From Cyclina sinensis (lineage: Eukaryota > Mollusca > Bivalvia > Venerida > Veneridae), in NCBI GenBank assembly GCA_012932295.1, contig JAAONU010000001.1, positions 52,754,901 to 52,818,900 on the forward strand: a DNA stretch of 64,000 nt, read 5' to 3'. Positions 22,801-32,499 of this stretch are shown in pieces (the first letter of the stretch is position 1; every line of letters begins with the position of its first letter). The position numbers and the translations under genes were made by a program. The notes under the pieces were generated by a model. It saw nothing but the letters and a program-made list of their open reading frames with translations. It was not told where the DNA came from and ran no database searches.

Positions 22801-25800
22801 ATATTATCTTATCCTCTTTTTTCTCAAATAAAGTAAAAAAAAAAGAAAGTATTAGCTATAATATGGACAGATGGCTAAGATCCAAAGGCATTTATCATAA
22901 CAAAATCTGTTTGCTTTCATACCTTGAGAAGCCTGTGATAAATATAAACATAATGGTATGCTTACCAAAATTTCCACCACAAGCACACTGATACAGTGGC
23001 CTTTCACCTTCAAGATTTGGCACATTGAGGTCACAGCCGGTCTCCACAAGTCTTTTAACCAGCAAAATGGCTTGCTCTGATTCTTCTCTGAAGAACTGTG
23101 ACACTGTAAATAAACACATAACACTCAATCATGTGTGTCTTTTTCACATTTCTAGAAAGTTCAATGAATATTTTCAGTAAACTTAACTTTACAAAGATTG
23201 TTTAACAAAAAACCCTAAGTTTATTTAATGTTAATGTAGTGACTGCAAAGTTTTGTCCTGAGTTCTTGTAATGTTAATGTAATGAGTGCACAGTTTCTGA
23301 CTATTTCTGACAAAATCATCAGGTTTCTCATTGCCTGAAAGTTTTTTTTAGGGAATTCTGGGTAATCAATGATGGACAAATATTTGATATTTGGTGCACT
23401 ACTGACATTGCAGGGACCCCTCCCCAATACCCACTCTGCCAAAAAAAGAACAAAACAAAAGGACCATGATGGCCCTTACAAGCTCACCTGTGAATAACTG
23501 CTAAGAAAGACAAGTGCCAAGAAATGGATTTATAATCAAAATAAAAAGAAAGAATGACAAATTTGTAACAAGTGCTATGTTTGAATGAATGCCATGTCCC
23601 TGGGGGTTGGGGGGGGGGAAGTTAACCTTTGACCCTAAGACCTCTGAGTGGGTCTGGCATGTAGAGCTCATTAAGGTGCATGCACCTGTGAAGTTTAAAT
23701 GGTTGTAGGTGGAAGGACTTCCCTGTTATGGTCTAGATTAAAGTTTCAGACAAACAAACACACAAAAACAATATGCCTTCCCTCGGGAGACATAAAAAGA
23801 GTTTGTCTTTATAGGTCTATGTAAAACATCTATCACCCTGGGTGGAGCCAAAAATAATCCTAGGGGAAAAGTTTGAGCAATTTTGGTAGAAGTCTACTGG
23901 GCACTGCTGCAAAGCAAAATTCAGAAATCTGAGCCTTGTGGTTACAGACAAGAAGAATTTTCAAGAATTTCCAATAAATTTCAATTTCAAACATGTGATA
24001 CCTATGGCAGGGCCAATAGTGACCCTAGGGACGTATTACCACAAGATAATGATAACACACCAATTTGCAGAAGTCTCAGCCTTCTGGTTTTTGACAAGAA
24101 GATTTCTAAATGGTTTGTCTTTGACATTATCTAACACCCAAGTTGGAGCCAAAGATGACTCCATGTTCAAAGTTTGAACAATCTTAGTATAGGTCTACTA
24201 GGCAAAGCATGCAAAATTTTATATGTAAAACATGTGACCCCATGAGTGGGACCAATACTGACACAAAGGATATAACTTGAACACATTTGGTAATCAATGC
24301 TACACAAAATATCAGAGCTCTGGAACTGCTGGTTTTTGACAAGACATTTTTCATTCTTGTTTCCATATCAAAGTTCTGTAGGGAATGGAATTCTTAGAAC
24401 AACTTTGGTAGAGCTTCATGCAAGGAACATCCCTACCAAGTTTCATCAACTTTGACCAGGTGGTTTAGGAAATGTTGTTAAAAGCAAAAAGCTGATAATG
24501 CATAACTGATCACAAAAGTTTACTTTTAGCACATTGTGCTTAGGTGAGCTAGAAACACAACTTATCAGAAGTTCTCCTTATAACAAGCATTTTGTATTCA
24601 AACCACCTAATTTTTCTAATTCACATAATCAATTTGTTGAATTCATCCTGAAAGACTTTAGCATAACTGAAATTGCAGACAGAGTGGCCCCACCCTTTCC
24701 AAACACAAACAATCATTCTAGTTAAAACTTCTTGCCTTTGAACCAGATTTTTCAATAAAATAACATTAGCCATTTAATCAAGAAAGGTTTCTGTTTGGGA
24801 ATGGTTTACCTTTTGCAACAGCCGAGTGTATGGGTGCTTGCATAAGTCTGTCTGTTTGATTCACATTGCATTTGGCATCAATAAGGCACATAGCAATGTC
24901 TGTGTGGTCTTGATTTATACTTTCTGAAATGAAATGATACAATCCTAAAGAGTGATTTCATAAGTTTTTAACTTTTCAGTTTTCATTTCCATTAATTCTC
25001 TGAGAGCAAAACTAATTTCTTCATACGAAAATATGTTGCCTCTTGCAGTACACTGTCTATTCAGAAAAGGAAACTCCTGTCCTATGCTATTGTGTTATAG
25101 TTCTGAAGATGTTCAAGTAAGAAATCTGATCTTTCATCTATTCATCCTTAATGTTTTTTCCACCAATAGGCCTGCATAGTTTTAGTTTTTTCTTGTAATT
25201 TTCATAGTATTGCTGATTTCCTCTGATATAAAATGTTCCAATCTGTCTTGAAATACTCTAGCAATTACTTAAATATGTCCTGAATTACTTTCTTGCAGCT
25301 TAGTTACTTAAATCAGTCCTGAATTACTTTCTAGATGTTATTTATATCAGTCCTGATTTACTTTCTAGATGTTATTTCAAGCAGTCCTGAATTACTTTCT
25401 TGATGTTACTTAAATCTGTCCTGAATTACTTTCTTGCAGTTTAGTTACTTCAATCTGTCTGAATTACTTTCTAGATGTTACTAAAATCTGTCCTGAATTA
25501 CTTTCTAGATGTTATTGAGATCTGTCCTGAATTACTTTCTTGCAGTTTAATTACTTAAATCAGACCTGAATTACTTTCTAGATGTAATTTAAATCTGTCC
25601 TGAATCACTTGCTTGCAGTTTAGTTATTTAAATCAGTCCTGAATTACTTTCACTTTTCTAGATGTTATTTAAATCAGACCTGAATTACTTTCTTGCAGTT
25701 TAGTTATTTAAATCAGTCCTGAATTACTTTCTAGATGTTATTTAAATATGTCCTGAATTGCTTTATTTAAATCAGTCCTGAATGACTTTCACTTTTCTAG

Positions 25801-28800
25801 ATGTTATTTAAATCAGACCTGAATTACTTTCTTGCAGTTTAGTTATTTAAATCAGTCCTGAATTACTTTCTAGATGTTATTAAAATCTGTCCTGAAGTTC
25901 TTTCTTGCAGTTTAGTAATTTAAATCAGTTCTGATTTACTTTCAAGATGTTATTTAAATCTGTCCTGAATTACTTTTAAGATGTTTTTTAATCATTCCTG
26001 AATTACTTTCTAGACATTATTTAAATCAGTCCTGAATTACTTTCTAGACATTTTTTAAATCAGTCCTGAATTACTTTCTAGACATAATTTAAATCAGTCC
26101 TGAATTACTTTCTAGACATTATTTAAATCAGTCCTGAATTACCTTCTAGACATTATTTAAACCTGTTAGGAATTACTTTCTAGATGATATATAAATCAGT
26201 CCCGAATTACTTTTTAGATGTTATTTAAATCAGTCCTGAATTACTTTCAAGATGTTATTTAAATCAGTCCTGAATTAATTTCTAGATGTTATTTAAATCA
26301 GTCCTGAATTACTTTCTATATGTCATTCAAATCTGCCCTGAATTAATTTCTAGATGTTATTTAAATCAGTCCTGAGCTACTTTCTTGACATTATTTAAAT
26401 CAGTACTGAATTACTTTCTAGATGTTATTTAAATCTGTCCTGAATTCTTTTCTGACATTATTCAAATCATTCCTGAATTACTTTCTAGACATTATTTAAA
26501 TCTGTCAGGGATTACTTTCTAGATGTTATATAAATCAGTCCCGAATCACTTTTTAGATGTTATTTAAATCAGTCCTGAATTACTTTCTAGATGTTATTAA
26601 AATCAGTCCTGAATTAATTTCTATATGTTATTTAAATCTGTCCTGAATTAATTTCTAGATGTTATTAAAATCAGTCCTGAGCTACTTTCCTGACATTATT
26701 TAAATCAGTCCTGAATTACTTTCTAGATGTTATTTAAATCTGTCCTGAATTACTTTCTAGACATTATTCAAATCAGTCCTGAATTACTTTCTAGACATTA
26801 CTAAAATCTGTCCTGAATTACTTTCTAGATGTAATTTAAATCAGTCCTGAATTACTTTTTAGATGTTTTTTAAATCAGTCCTGAATTACTTTCTTGCAGT
26901 TTAGTCATTTAAATCAGTCCTGAATTACTTTCTAGATGTTATTTAAATCTGTCCTGAATTACTTGCTTGCAGTTTAGTCATTTAAATCAGTCCTGAATTA
27001 CTTTCAAGATGTAACTTAAATCAGTCCTGAATTACTTTCTAGATGTTATTTAAATCAGTCCTGAATTACTTTCTTGCGGTTTAGTCATTTAAATCAGTCC
27101 TGAATTACTTTCTAGATGTTATTTAAATCTGTCCTGAATTACTTTCTTGCAGTTAAGTTATTTTAATCAGTCCAGAATTACTTTCTAGATGTTATTTAAA
27201 TCAGTCCTGAATTACGTGCCAGCAGTTACTTAAATCTGCCCTGAATTTCTTTCTAGCTATGACTTGAATTGTCCTCAACTACTCTAGCAGTCACTTAAAA
27301 TATATCCTGAAATTCTCTAGCAGTTATTTTAATCTGCCCTGAATTACTTTTTAGCAGTCAATACTTAAATCTGTCCTATTACACCATCTAGAAGTAACAT
27401 GAATTCAATCTGCAATAATTTCTTGCAGTCTCTTAGGTAATAACGAGCAGCAAAACTGAGCACTGCTATCACTTTACCTACGCTCCCTCAGCAGCTATGT
27501 GAATACACTACCGTTACTTCACACTGCTGCTTTAATAAGAGTAGATTTATGATATTGACCTTTACAATGAACTTTTAAACAACCAATGAAAGTGAAACAA
27601 TATTCCCGCAACCAAAAATCTTGAAACCATTTTTCATTGGATGAAATGATCATGTGATTGCAAAAATTATAAATAGACAGGTGTTTTCTGACAATTTTGC
27701 AAACACATTTCAACTACACTTTTACATTAACATCTTACAGCAATTAAATGTCTAAAAACAACCAAACCATCTTGATTTTAACTTTTTTGATATTTGTACT
27801 GGTTTATTTACATATACATATTAAAAAACAGTTGGAAAAGTGAAATACAAAAGTAAAATGCAAATTAACATTCATTATTGTTTACATTTTGGGTTGTCAA
27901 AGGTATGTATGGACGATTCGTTGTAGGCTACTCACTGATTGGATGAAAAGTAACTGTGAATTTCTGTCTAAAAATAAAAATATCATTCTGAAAGTTGAAT
28001 TTTATCAGAGGTAAGAAAGTGAAACATTTGACCGATGCGCAGGAGAGTATCACTTTACCAAGCAAAGGTGTGGTTCCTTTAGTTACAGGGAGGTTGACAT
28101 CAGCCCCCATCTTTGCAAGTGTCTGTACAACATTTAGATGTCCATTCTCCACAGCTTCAAACAGAGCTGTACTCCCTTTTCTGTCTTGTTTATTGACTGT
28201 AGCACCTAAACAGCAAAAAATATATGAACTTTTCAAAACAGTTTAGTCTAAAGAAACATTCTTACTTCACATAAAAGCCTCTTAAGTACATAGTGTTTAA
28301 ACTTTAACAAAATAAAATGTGTAACATAAGATTTAACCATTTACACTTTCTATTACTTTCATTCACTTCAAATGTGTTTTTTAAACACCTCTTAATGAAA
28401 TAAAAGTGATTTAAGTGACATAACCGAAAATTAACAGATCCCTAGATGAAAAAAAAGTATTTTATTGACTTATTCTCTATAAAATGAAAAATAATGGTTT
28501 ATGTTAAGAAGAACATGATTGTGTTCATTTTTTTTTCCCATAGGGTATGCAGACACTAACTACAATATATTGACATCCAACTAAAAATTGTACAAAAATA
28601 TTCAATTCAACACCTTGACACTAGATGATATGTTTTATTTATACGATTGAAATGGAATGCTCTAAATGTTAGGGTATGTTTCTTTAAGGCCTACTTAAAC
28701 TTTTCTATCTAACCATTGTTTTTGGCATATGCAAATACTTTATCTTTTGTCTACCTGTGTAACACTACTTACTTTCCCACTTTCAGTTTCATTTTTACCC

Positions 28801-31800
28801 ATCAGCAAAAGGGGGTAAACAAATTACAAATCACTAAATTGAGAATACCTCCACTAATGAGAATTTGCACAACATCGTCAAAACCATACTGAGCTGCATA
28901 CATTAAAGGAGTTCTTCTGTTTTCATCTACTCTGTCCACTTCACAACCCCCAAACAACAACAACTGTACAATTTCTGTGTTCCGGTATTTAACCGCAACG
29001 TGTAATGGTGTTTGACTGTCTCGATTAAACTGATCTAAATCTCCTCCAGATGCTATTAAGAGCTGAAAATAAAGCATTGCCTGTGTATAATATGTCAATG
29101 ACATGTATATTTAAAGAATACACACTTTAGCTTATACGGTCCCTATTTTCACATACATGTATATGCAAAAAAGATTTTATAACACTTAAAATGTTTTGGC
29201 ATTCACCCCTCAGTACTAAGAACTTTTTGGCATTCACCCCTCAGTAAATAAACCATTTACTATCTGATATATGAGAAAGACCCAAGTGGAATTCTACCCT
29301 CAACTTCATTTATTTATAATTTTTCTTGTTCTGTCTGTTAATTCTGAAAGTTAACAGATAAGTTTAAACATCAAAAGAGCTACATGTATATTACATTACA
29401 ACACTCTGAAAAAAAAAGCAAGCTTAAAAGAAACATTCTGAGAAATGGACTCTGAGGCCATGACTTTGGGGCTCTTTATTTCAAGAAAAGTATAAAGCAT
29501 CTACCATTCATACTTACTTGTAGAATATCACACTCTCCTATAGAAGCACAGGTATGTATTGAACTATACCCATTGATGTTTGGATCATCTATGTTAGCTC
29601 CCTTCTCAATAAGCAGCTCAGCTATCTGTGCAAAACCTGTTGTAATTAAAATGAGCTAATGAGATCTATCAAAATTTTACAAGAGTAAATCTCCCAAAAA
29701 ATTAAATGTAGGTTGTTTCAACCCTTAAATGTTCATTATTATTACCCATCTCGTGGACGTTCAAATACAATAGTTCAAGGTGCAGAGATTAAAATGCAGT
29801 TTAGTAATACTGTTTGAAAGATTTCTGGAAAAGTCATGATTTGAAAATAAAATAATTCATTGGGGACCTTACATAAATCTGTGATAAGTCAGAAATGAGT
29901 CAATTTTGTAAAAGCCTTTTATACCTCTCACACACGCCATATTTAACAGATTGTTCTGTTCAGCATCAGCCATGTTCACATTAGCTCCTTTGTCAATCAG
30001 AATCTTACAGATATCATAACAGCCTTCTCTAACAGCTAGCTGTAGGGCAGTCTGACTGCGGTACTGGAAGTCAACATCAAAATCTTCCTGCAGTATTCCC
30101 TGAACTGCTTCTATACTGTGTCTATCTATAGCCTCTTGGAGTGCTCGAATTTGTCGTCTTTTCTCACGTTTCTCAAATCCAGCTCTGGAGTTATCTACAA
30201 TTCCAATAAAATGCTTTCAAATATTTATTAAAATATACCCAAAAAAAGGGATCGACATACCAGTAAGTTTAAAACCAGTAATGTAAAATTAATCTTTCAA
30301 TGACTTCTTGTTACATGCTCTATTTACATATTCTTAGGAACAGGACTGGTCTCTCAAACAGATAAAGAGAATAGTTATACAGTTTCTGTTTGTACAATGA
30401 GAATATTACCACATATTAACAATTATATTAAAGGACAATTATATCTGATATTGCAACACTGCAACTAGTGATGATAGAGCTAATAGAAAATGGTAGCACA
30501 CCACTCTAATTGTAGCCACAGTCTGGAATGGCCTGGAAGGATTTCTTGGATAGTGTAAATATTCTGGATTTAAATGTTTAACATTAAAATCCATTTTCAA
30601 AGTCAGATTTCTTTTTCTGACTTCTAATATGAAGTCTGGCATATTCGAAAACAGAGCTAAGAATCACTTGTTCATGTTTTTGGATGTCAAGGTCACCACT
30701 TTCTGTAAACATTGCTTCTCAGCTGTATGCTTGAAAAATGAAGTCATTTTTCAAGGAGGCACAAACTTTTAGCAATGGCAAATATCTTTGTACTTAAGCG
30801 CCTCCCTTTTTTTGATAGTTTGCAAGTTAGGGAGTTAGTGAGGCAAAAACTGTGTTTTTAGCTGTTCTAGTCACACGAAATTTTTGCCAGTGACAAAATG
30901 TGGTGTTTGTGGTCTTGGACCACAGTAGATTTTGGGCTGCAATGGAATGAATCACAGCTTCTTGTAACAATACTGTCAATAGGATAATTTCACTGTAGAT
31001 TTGCAATGTAATGACTGATATGTTTTCAATAAAAGATGCCTCCTTTTTCCAGGTTTTAAAGTTTGGGATCTGGAATCTTTGACATATTGCTTGTGGGACG
31101 TTGATGGTAGGAACTTTAAATTTAGTGTGGAGTTGTAGTGATTGGGTGACATTTGGCAACTTCCAACAGCTTTGCTGTTGGGCTAGAGATGATTAGAGTG
31201 ACTGTCACCCAGGTGACCTGGGTTCAATCCTCACTGGAGTCTGTAGGATTTTTCTACATTAACAACGAGGATGTTTCGCTGTGTGGGTTCAAGCCACCTA
31301 TTGCAAGTGCAGGCTGTGGTGCAAAGTTGCCTGACTCCAGAACGTTAGTGAGCAGTTAGGGCACTTTACAGTCATTTCTTCGACAAACCGTTTCGTCAAA
31401 CTGATTACTTATAGCATATGAAAAGTCATTTCGTGGCCCTGAATATTCAATTGGCGGAAAGTGTGAAATATTTTTGTAGGGTCATTCACACCTAATTACT
31501 CGTGCATGTGTAACTGATAAATCTAAACAAAATTGCGCAAACACTCGTGATTTTTTACTAGTTTGATATTTTACTAGTTTGATATTTTTGATATTCGGAT
31601 ATTTCAAAGGCATATCAACTGGCATTTAACAACTATAATGAGGGACATTCCTGATAACAGATTATCTCCCTTACTCAGATAACATCAATGGTAGACCAAA
31701 TAGCACATTGGTCCTTTCAGTTGGAATCCTCTTACTCTATCCTTGTTTCTTATTGTGATGGTCTTGACTTTTAGTTGTGAAAATTGTCACTTATATATTA

Positions 31801-32179
31801 AATTAAAAATTAGAAATATCAAAAAACAAAGATAATGGTGTTAACAAAACATGTTGGTAAACTTAATGTGTAATCTGACTACCATTGTTGCAAATAATTA
31901 GGCTTAATTATAACCATACCAAAAGAGAAAATAGCGATAAAAGCAGAGGAATCCAAATGAAAGGACCTATGTATATCATACTGAAAATTACATGTATCTT
32001 AAGCTGTCTGTTCTGTCCGAGTTCTATTATACTTTTAATAAAAATTACTTGAAAGCAGAATATTCGGATGTTTATCACAAAACCTGCAGAAAAAAGAAAA
32101 CTGTTTGTTTTTTCTAAACATTTGCGCTGCATTTGATTTGCAAAATACCTCTTGCATTTCTTCTTCCATTGCTTGCCAT
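16242..32179 (-). CDS. Ankyrin repeat and SOCS box protein (ASB-type), whole gene, 12 coding exons
   Basis: Conceptual splicing gives 735 residues. Exons in transcript order: 32149-32179, 29925-30194, 29518-29636, 28849-29062, 28059-28205, 24810-24923, 22966-23103, 22053-22178, 20915-20991, 20003-20129, 17744-17964, 16242-16865. All borders are AG/GT and phases agree. Residues about 27-590 form some sixteen ankyrin repeats, recognisable from TPLH-type and GADVN-type motifs. A SOCS box spans about 649-690; its Elongin BC box has Leu653, Cys657 and Ile661. The tail is acidic, ending EEEEV. By family knowledge, such proteins bind Elongin B/C and Cullin-5 and present substrates for ubiquitination. 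Most exon borders are phase 1 and fall in the Gly before the ADVN turn, as in modular ankyrin genes. The protein is longer than most vertebrate ASBs, so I assign no orthologue. Confidence 0.9.
17608..17757 (-). repeat. 31-bp tandem repeat across the exon 11 splice donor
   Basis: Five copies lie at 31-bp spacing; 'accacata' starts at 17611, 17642, 17673, 17704 and 17735. The copy that belongs to the exon end is the rightmost. Each copy holds a donor-like site on the gene strand, either ATG|GTATGTGG or CAAG|GTATGTGG. Reading through the normal donor meets a stop after about 20 codons. Confidence 0.85.
17744..17964 (-). CDS. ASB-type gene exon 11
   Basis: Acceptor 'gtttctcag' then GTTGTGATGTG. 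The first two bases complete a Gly codon begun in exon 10, giving LLIDAG-CDVNALNGK. It ends GADINM at ATG|GTATGTGG, in phase 0 with exon 12. It encodes two ankyrin repeats (residues about 455-528) joined by a longer linker, NKRFSRKLFSISQ. Confidence 0.92.
18190..18590 (-). repeat. ~75-bp tandem repeat in intron 10 carrying donor-like sites (left part)
   Basis: Units begin 'cctgcattaaatgactaa' near 18349, 18424 and 18498, with diverged neighbours. Each includes 'gtgtgaagttgg' and 'ccataaatgcaca'. On the gene strand most units read ATGCAGGTAAG or similar, a good splice-donor match. Matching phrases reappear at 19835-20002 next to the true exon 10 donor. Confidence 0.7.
18591..18765 (+). repeat. 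Probable interspersed repeat fragment in intron 10
   Basis: It contains 'ctgccattgtcctggcaaca' and ends in 'gctgggtggacggaggcgg'. This is the type of sequence seen at the ends of dispersed bivalve repeats. Boundaries are uncertain. Confidence 0.35.
18766..19834 (+). repeat. Interspersed repeat, family D, with 146-bp internal minisatellite
   Basis: Left end 'gaaaccaggttttcaaaa' pairs with right end 'ttttgaaaatcctggt' and 'attgaaaacctggtt', giving hairpin-like termini. Inside (18991-19742), a 146-bp unit starts at 18991, 19221, 19367, 19513 and 19659. The first interval is 230 bp because it holds an extra 84-bp partial unit. Units are nearly identical. Short open frames repeated at 146-bp spacing are by-products, because 146 is not a multiple of three. 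Confidence 0.8.
19835..20002 (-). repeat. Donor-bearing repeat in intron 10 (right part, next to exon 10)
   Basis: 'ctacctgcataaatgcaca' and 'cttacctgcatcaattcac' match the units at 18190-18590. The family D element appears to sit between the two parts, as if it had landed inside the tandem repeat. Confidence 0.55.
20003..20129 (-). CDS. ASB-type gene exon 10
   Basis: Acceptor 'gtcaatttag' then ATTGTAGAATTG; donor GATGCAG|GTAATG. It translates to IVELLIKAGSNLDLRDKG and on to AAELLIDAG, one ankyrin repeat plus parts of its neighbours (residues 413-455). It joins exon 9 in phase 0 (YRANIQ-IVELL) and exon 11 in phase 1. Confidence 0.93.
20915..20991 (-). CDS. ASB-type gene exon 9
   Basis: A short 77-nt exon: acceptor 'caatatcag' before GTTGTGCTCTG, donor ATACAG|GTAAGC. 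It reads CALNEKNNLGEHALLTAV and ends YRANIQ. An upstream AG ('ttttctcag' near 21051) would give a longer exon, but the phase 1 join to exon 8 (DALVKAG-CALNEK) and the ankyrin register favour the shorter one. Confidence 0.88.
21298..22026 (+). repeat. Interspersed repeat, family C, in intron 8
   Basis: It starts 'actagaaatgtgtccatagg' with a hairpin 'atgcccccact...agtgggggcat' at about 21323-21352. It ends 'cagagtgtgggcataaaaa'. Inside, a unit containing 'gaaaccccaggtgcacaact' occurs twice about 165 bp apart. No open frame. Its right end lies 25 bp from the exon 8 splice donor. Confidence 0.75.
22053..22178 (-). CDS. ASB-type gene exon 8
   Basis: Acceptor 'tatcaatttcag' then AAATGGTGCAA; donor AAAGCTG|GTAATA. 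It reads MVQYLLSKGVDLTVKTKKGD, then TLLHAGVHGN and EIVDALVKAG: one ankyrin repeat plus flanks (residues 345-387). Phase 1 at both ends. Confidence 0.93.
22276..22336. repeat. Poly-T low-complexity tract
   Basis: Runs of T broken by single G residues, about 60 bp, in intron 7 of the ankyrin gene. On the gene strand it reads as poly-A with C, possibly an old retroposon tail. Confidence 0.8.
22966..23103 (-). CDS. ASB-type gene exon 7
   Basis: Acceptor 'gtttatttacag' then TGTCACAG; donor AATTTTG|GTAAGC. It reads SQFFREESEQAILLVKRL, then VETGCDLNVPNLEGERPL and YQCACGGNF. The first helix is preceded by an unusually long, charged segment (FREESEQ). Both borders are phase 1. Residues 299-345. Confidence 0.92.
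23457..24552 (+). repeat. Interspersed repeat, family A, in intron 6
   Basis: Left end 'ggaccatgatggccctta' followed by 'agctcacctg'; right end 'gatcacaaaagtttactttt' to 'cttaggtgagcta'. Internal units resemble those at 12953-13997. About 1.1 kb, in opposite orientation to the gene. A G-run is present near 23600. Open frames inside (for example 23883-24177) are repeat-derived. Confidence 0.72.
24810..24923 (-). CDS. ASB-type gene exon 6
   Basis: Acceptor 'catttcag' then AAAGTATAAATC; donor GCAAAAG|GTAAACC. It reads SINQDHTDIAMCLIDAK, CNVNQTDRLMQ and APIHSAVAK. Phase 1 at both ends; joined to exon 5 as TTPLLE-SINQ. Residues 261-299. Confidence 0.92.
25237..27400. repeat. ~2.2-kb minisatellite of 34- and 39-bp units in intron 5
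   Basis: The common unit is 'tcctgaattactttctagat' plus 'gttatttaaatcag' (34 bp). A second form has 'cttgcagtttagttattt' in place of 'ctagatgttattt' (39 bp). About sixty units with point differences. On the gene strand each unit includes CTAG followed by AAAGTAATTCAGGAC, which resembles the exon 6 acceptor region. Confidence 0.9.
28059..28205 (-). CDS. ASB-type gene exon 5
   Basis: Acceptor 'ttttgctgtttag' then GTGCTACAGTC; donor CTTTGCTTG|GTAAAG. It reads ATVNKQDRKGSTALFEAV, then ENGHLNVVQTLAKMGADVN and TTPLLE across the junction. One complete ankyrin repeat and parts of two others (residues 212-261). Phase 1 borders. Confidence 0.94.
28849..29062 (-). CDS. ASB-type gene exon 4
   Basis: Acceptor 'ctttattttcag' then CTCTTAATAGC; donor ATTAGTGGAG|GTATTC. 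It reads LLIASGGDLDQFNRDSQT, PLHVAVKYRNTEIVQLLL and RRTPLMYAAQYG: about two canonical ankyrin repeats (residues 141-212). Phase 0 in, phase 1 out. Confidence 0.95.
29195..29251. repeat. Short direct duplication in intron 3
   Basis: 'tttggcattcacccctcagt' occurs at 29195 and 29226, a 31-bp step. It is a single small tandem duplication with no visible effect on splicing. Confidence 0.85.
29518..29636 (-). CDS. ASB-type gene exon 3
   Basis: Acceptor 'taattacaacag' then GTTTTGCACAG; donor CTACAA|GTAAGTATG. It reads FAQIAELLIEKGANIDDP, then NINGYSSIHTCASIG and ECDILQ. Residues 101-140. Phase 1 in, phase 0 out, as required by exons 2 and 4. Confidence 0.94.
29925..30194 (-). CDS. ASB-type gene exon 2: basic N-terminal linker and first ankyrin repeats
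   Basis: Acceptor 'ttggaattgtag' then ATAACTCCAGAG; donor GTGAGAG|GTATAAAAG. It begins DNSRAGFEKREKRRQIRALQ (Asp completed by exon 1), a basic stretch. Ankyrin repeats follow: SQTALQLAVREG, KILIDKGANVNMADAEQ and NNLLNMACVRG. Residues 11-101. The acceptor is supported by the phase match and the reading frame; an alternative AG ten bases further in would break the phase. Confidence 0.88.
30195..31140. other. Intron 1, left part: no gene recognised
   Basis: Minus-strand open frames at 30439-30642 and 30827-31159 (67 and 110 codons) are longer than the local average but show no motif I know. They could be a decayed mobile element. I do not call a gene. Confidence 0.4.
31150..31370 (+). repeat. 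tRNA-headed SINE in intron 1
   Basis: A Pol III A-box-like phrase (near 'gattagagtgactgtcaccc') is followed by a B-box-like 'gggttcaatcctcactgg'. Downstream is a non-tRNA body ('ttcaagccacctattgca'). There is no intact cloverleaf. Orientation is opposite to the gene. Confidence 0.55.
32149..32179 (-). CDS. ASB-type gene exon 1: start codon
   Basis: It encodes MASNGRRNAR plus the first base of Asp11. The ATG (32179-32177) has A at -3 and G at +4. It is the first ATG after an in-frame TAA upstream. Donor CAAGAG|GTATTTTG. The 31-nt coding length gives phase 1, exactly what exon 2 needs. The exon is short, so it is the least certain of the twelve. Confidence 0.7.
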
Positions 32180-32257
32180 ATTTGTCGAAAATACTCCTTT
32201 TTGAAGAGTCTGGATAATCGCAATAGGTTGAATAGTGTTAAATCTATCTACAGGTCC

Positions 32258-32292
32258 AACATTACTAAATTAAAGTTTCCTTGTTTTTTATA
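32258..32292 (-). promoter_or_regulatory. Possible TATA box and start region of the ASB-type gene
   Basis: The minus strand reads 'gatataaaaaacaagg', with TATAAAAAA at 32292-32284. A start about 30 bases downstream falls near 32258, leaving a leader of about 80 nt before the ATG. A five-codon upstream open frame (ATG at 32262, TTG GAC CTG TAG) lies right at the expected start, so it may or may not be transcribed. Confidence 0.35.
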
Positions 32293-32347
32293 TCCCGGGG
32301 ATATCATTAATTTATTTATTTATCTGTGTTGAATATAAGTTTTACAT

Positions 32348-32446
32348 CAGAATTATCATCGCCATCATCATCAACATTATCATTATTATTATTATTATCA
32401 TCATCATCATCATCATCATCATTTTTTTTTATTATTATTATTATTT
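32348..32446. repeat. ATC/ATT microsatellite
   Basis: An imperfect trinucleotide run of 'atc' and 'att' broken by a short T tract, about 100 bp, lying 60 bp upstream of the possible TATA box of the ankyrin gene. Confidence 0.9.
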
Positions 32447-32499
32447 TCGAAAAGATAAAGATTGAATTTAGAAGCTAAGAGTGTAAAACAATACAATAA

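Noticed and set aside
30827..31159. 110-codon minus-strand frame in intron 1 of the ankyrin gene
   Set aside because: Longer than chance frames nearby, but no motif is recognised, splice phases do not fit the gene, and it abuts a SINE.
32149..32223. Longer exon 1 frame reading RLFKKEYFRQIWQAMEEE
   Set aside because: This frame ends in phase 0 at the donor and does not fit exon 2. The frame starting MASNGRRNAR fits and has a good start context.
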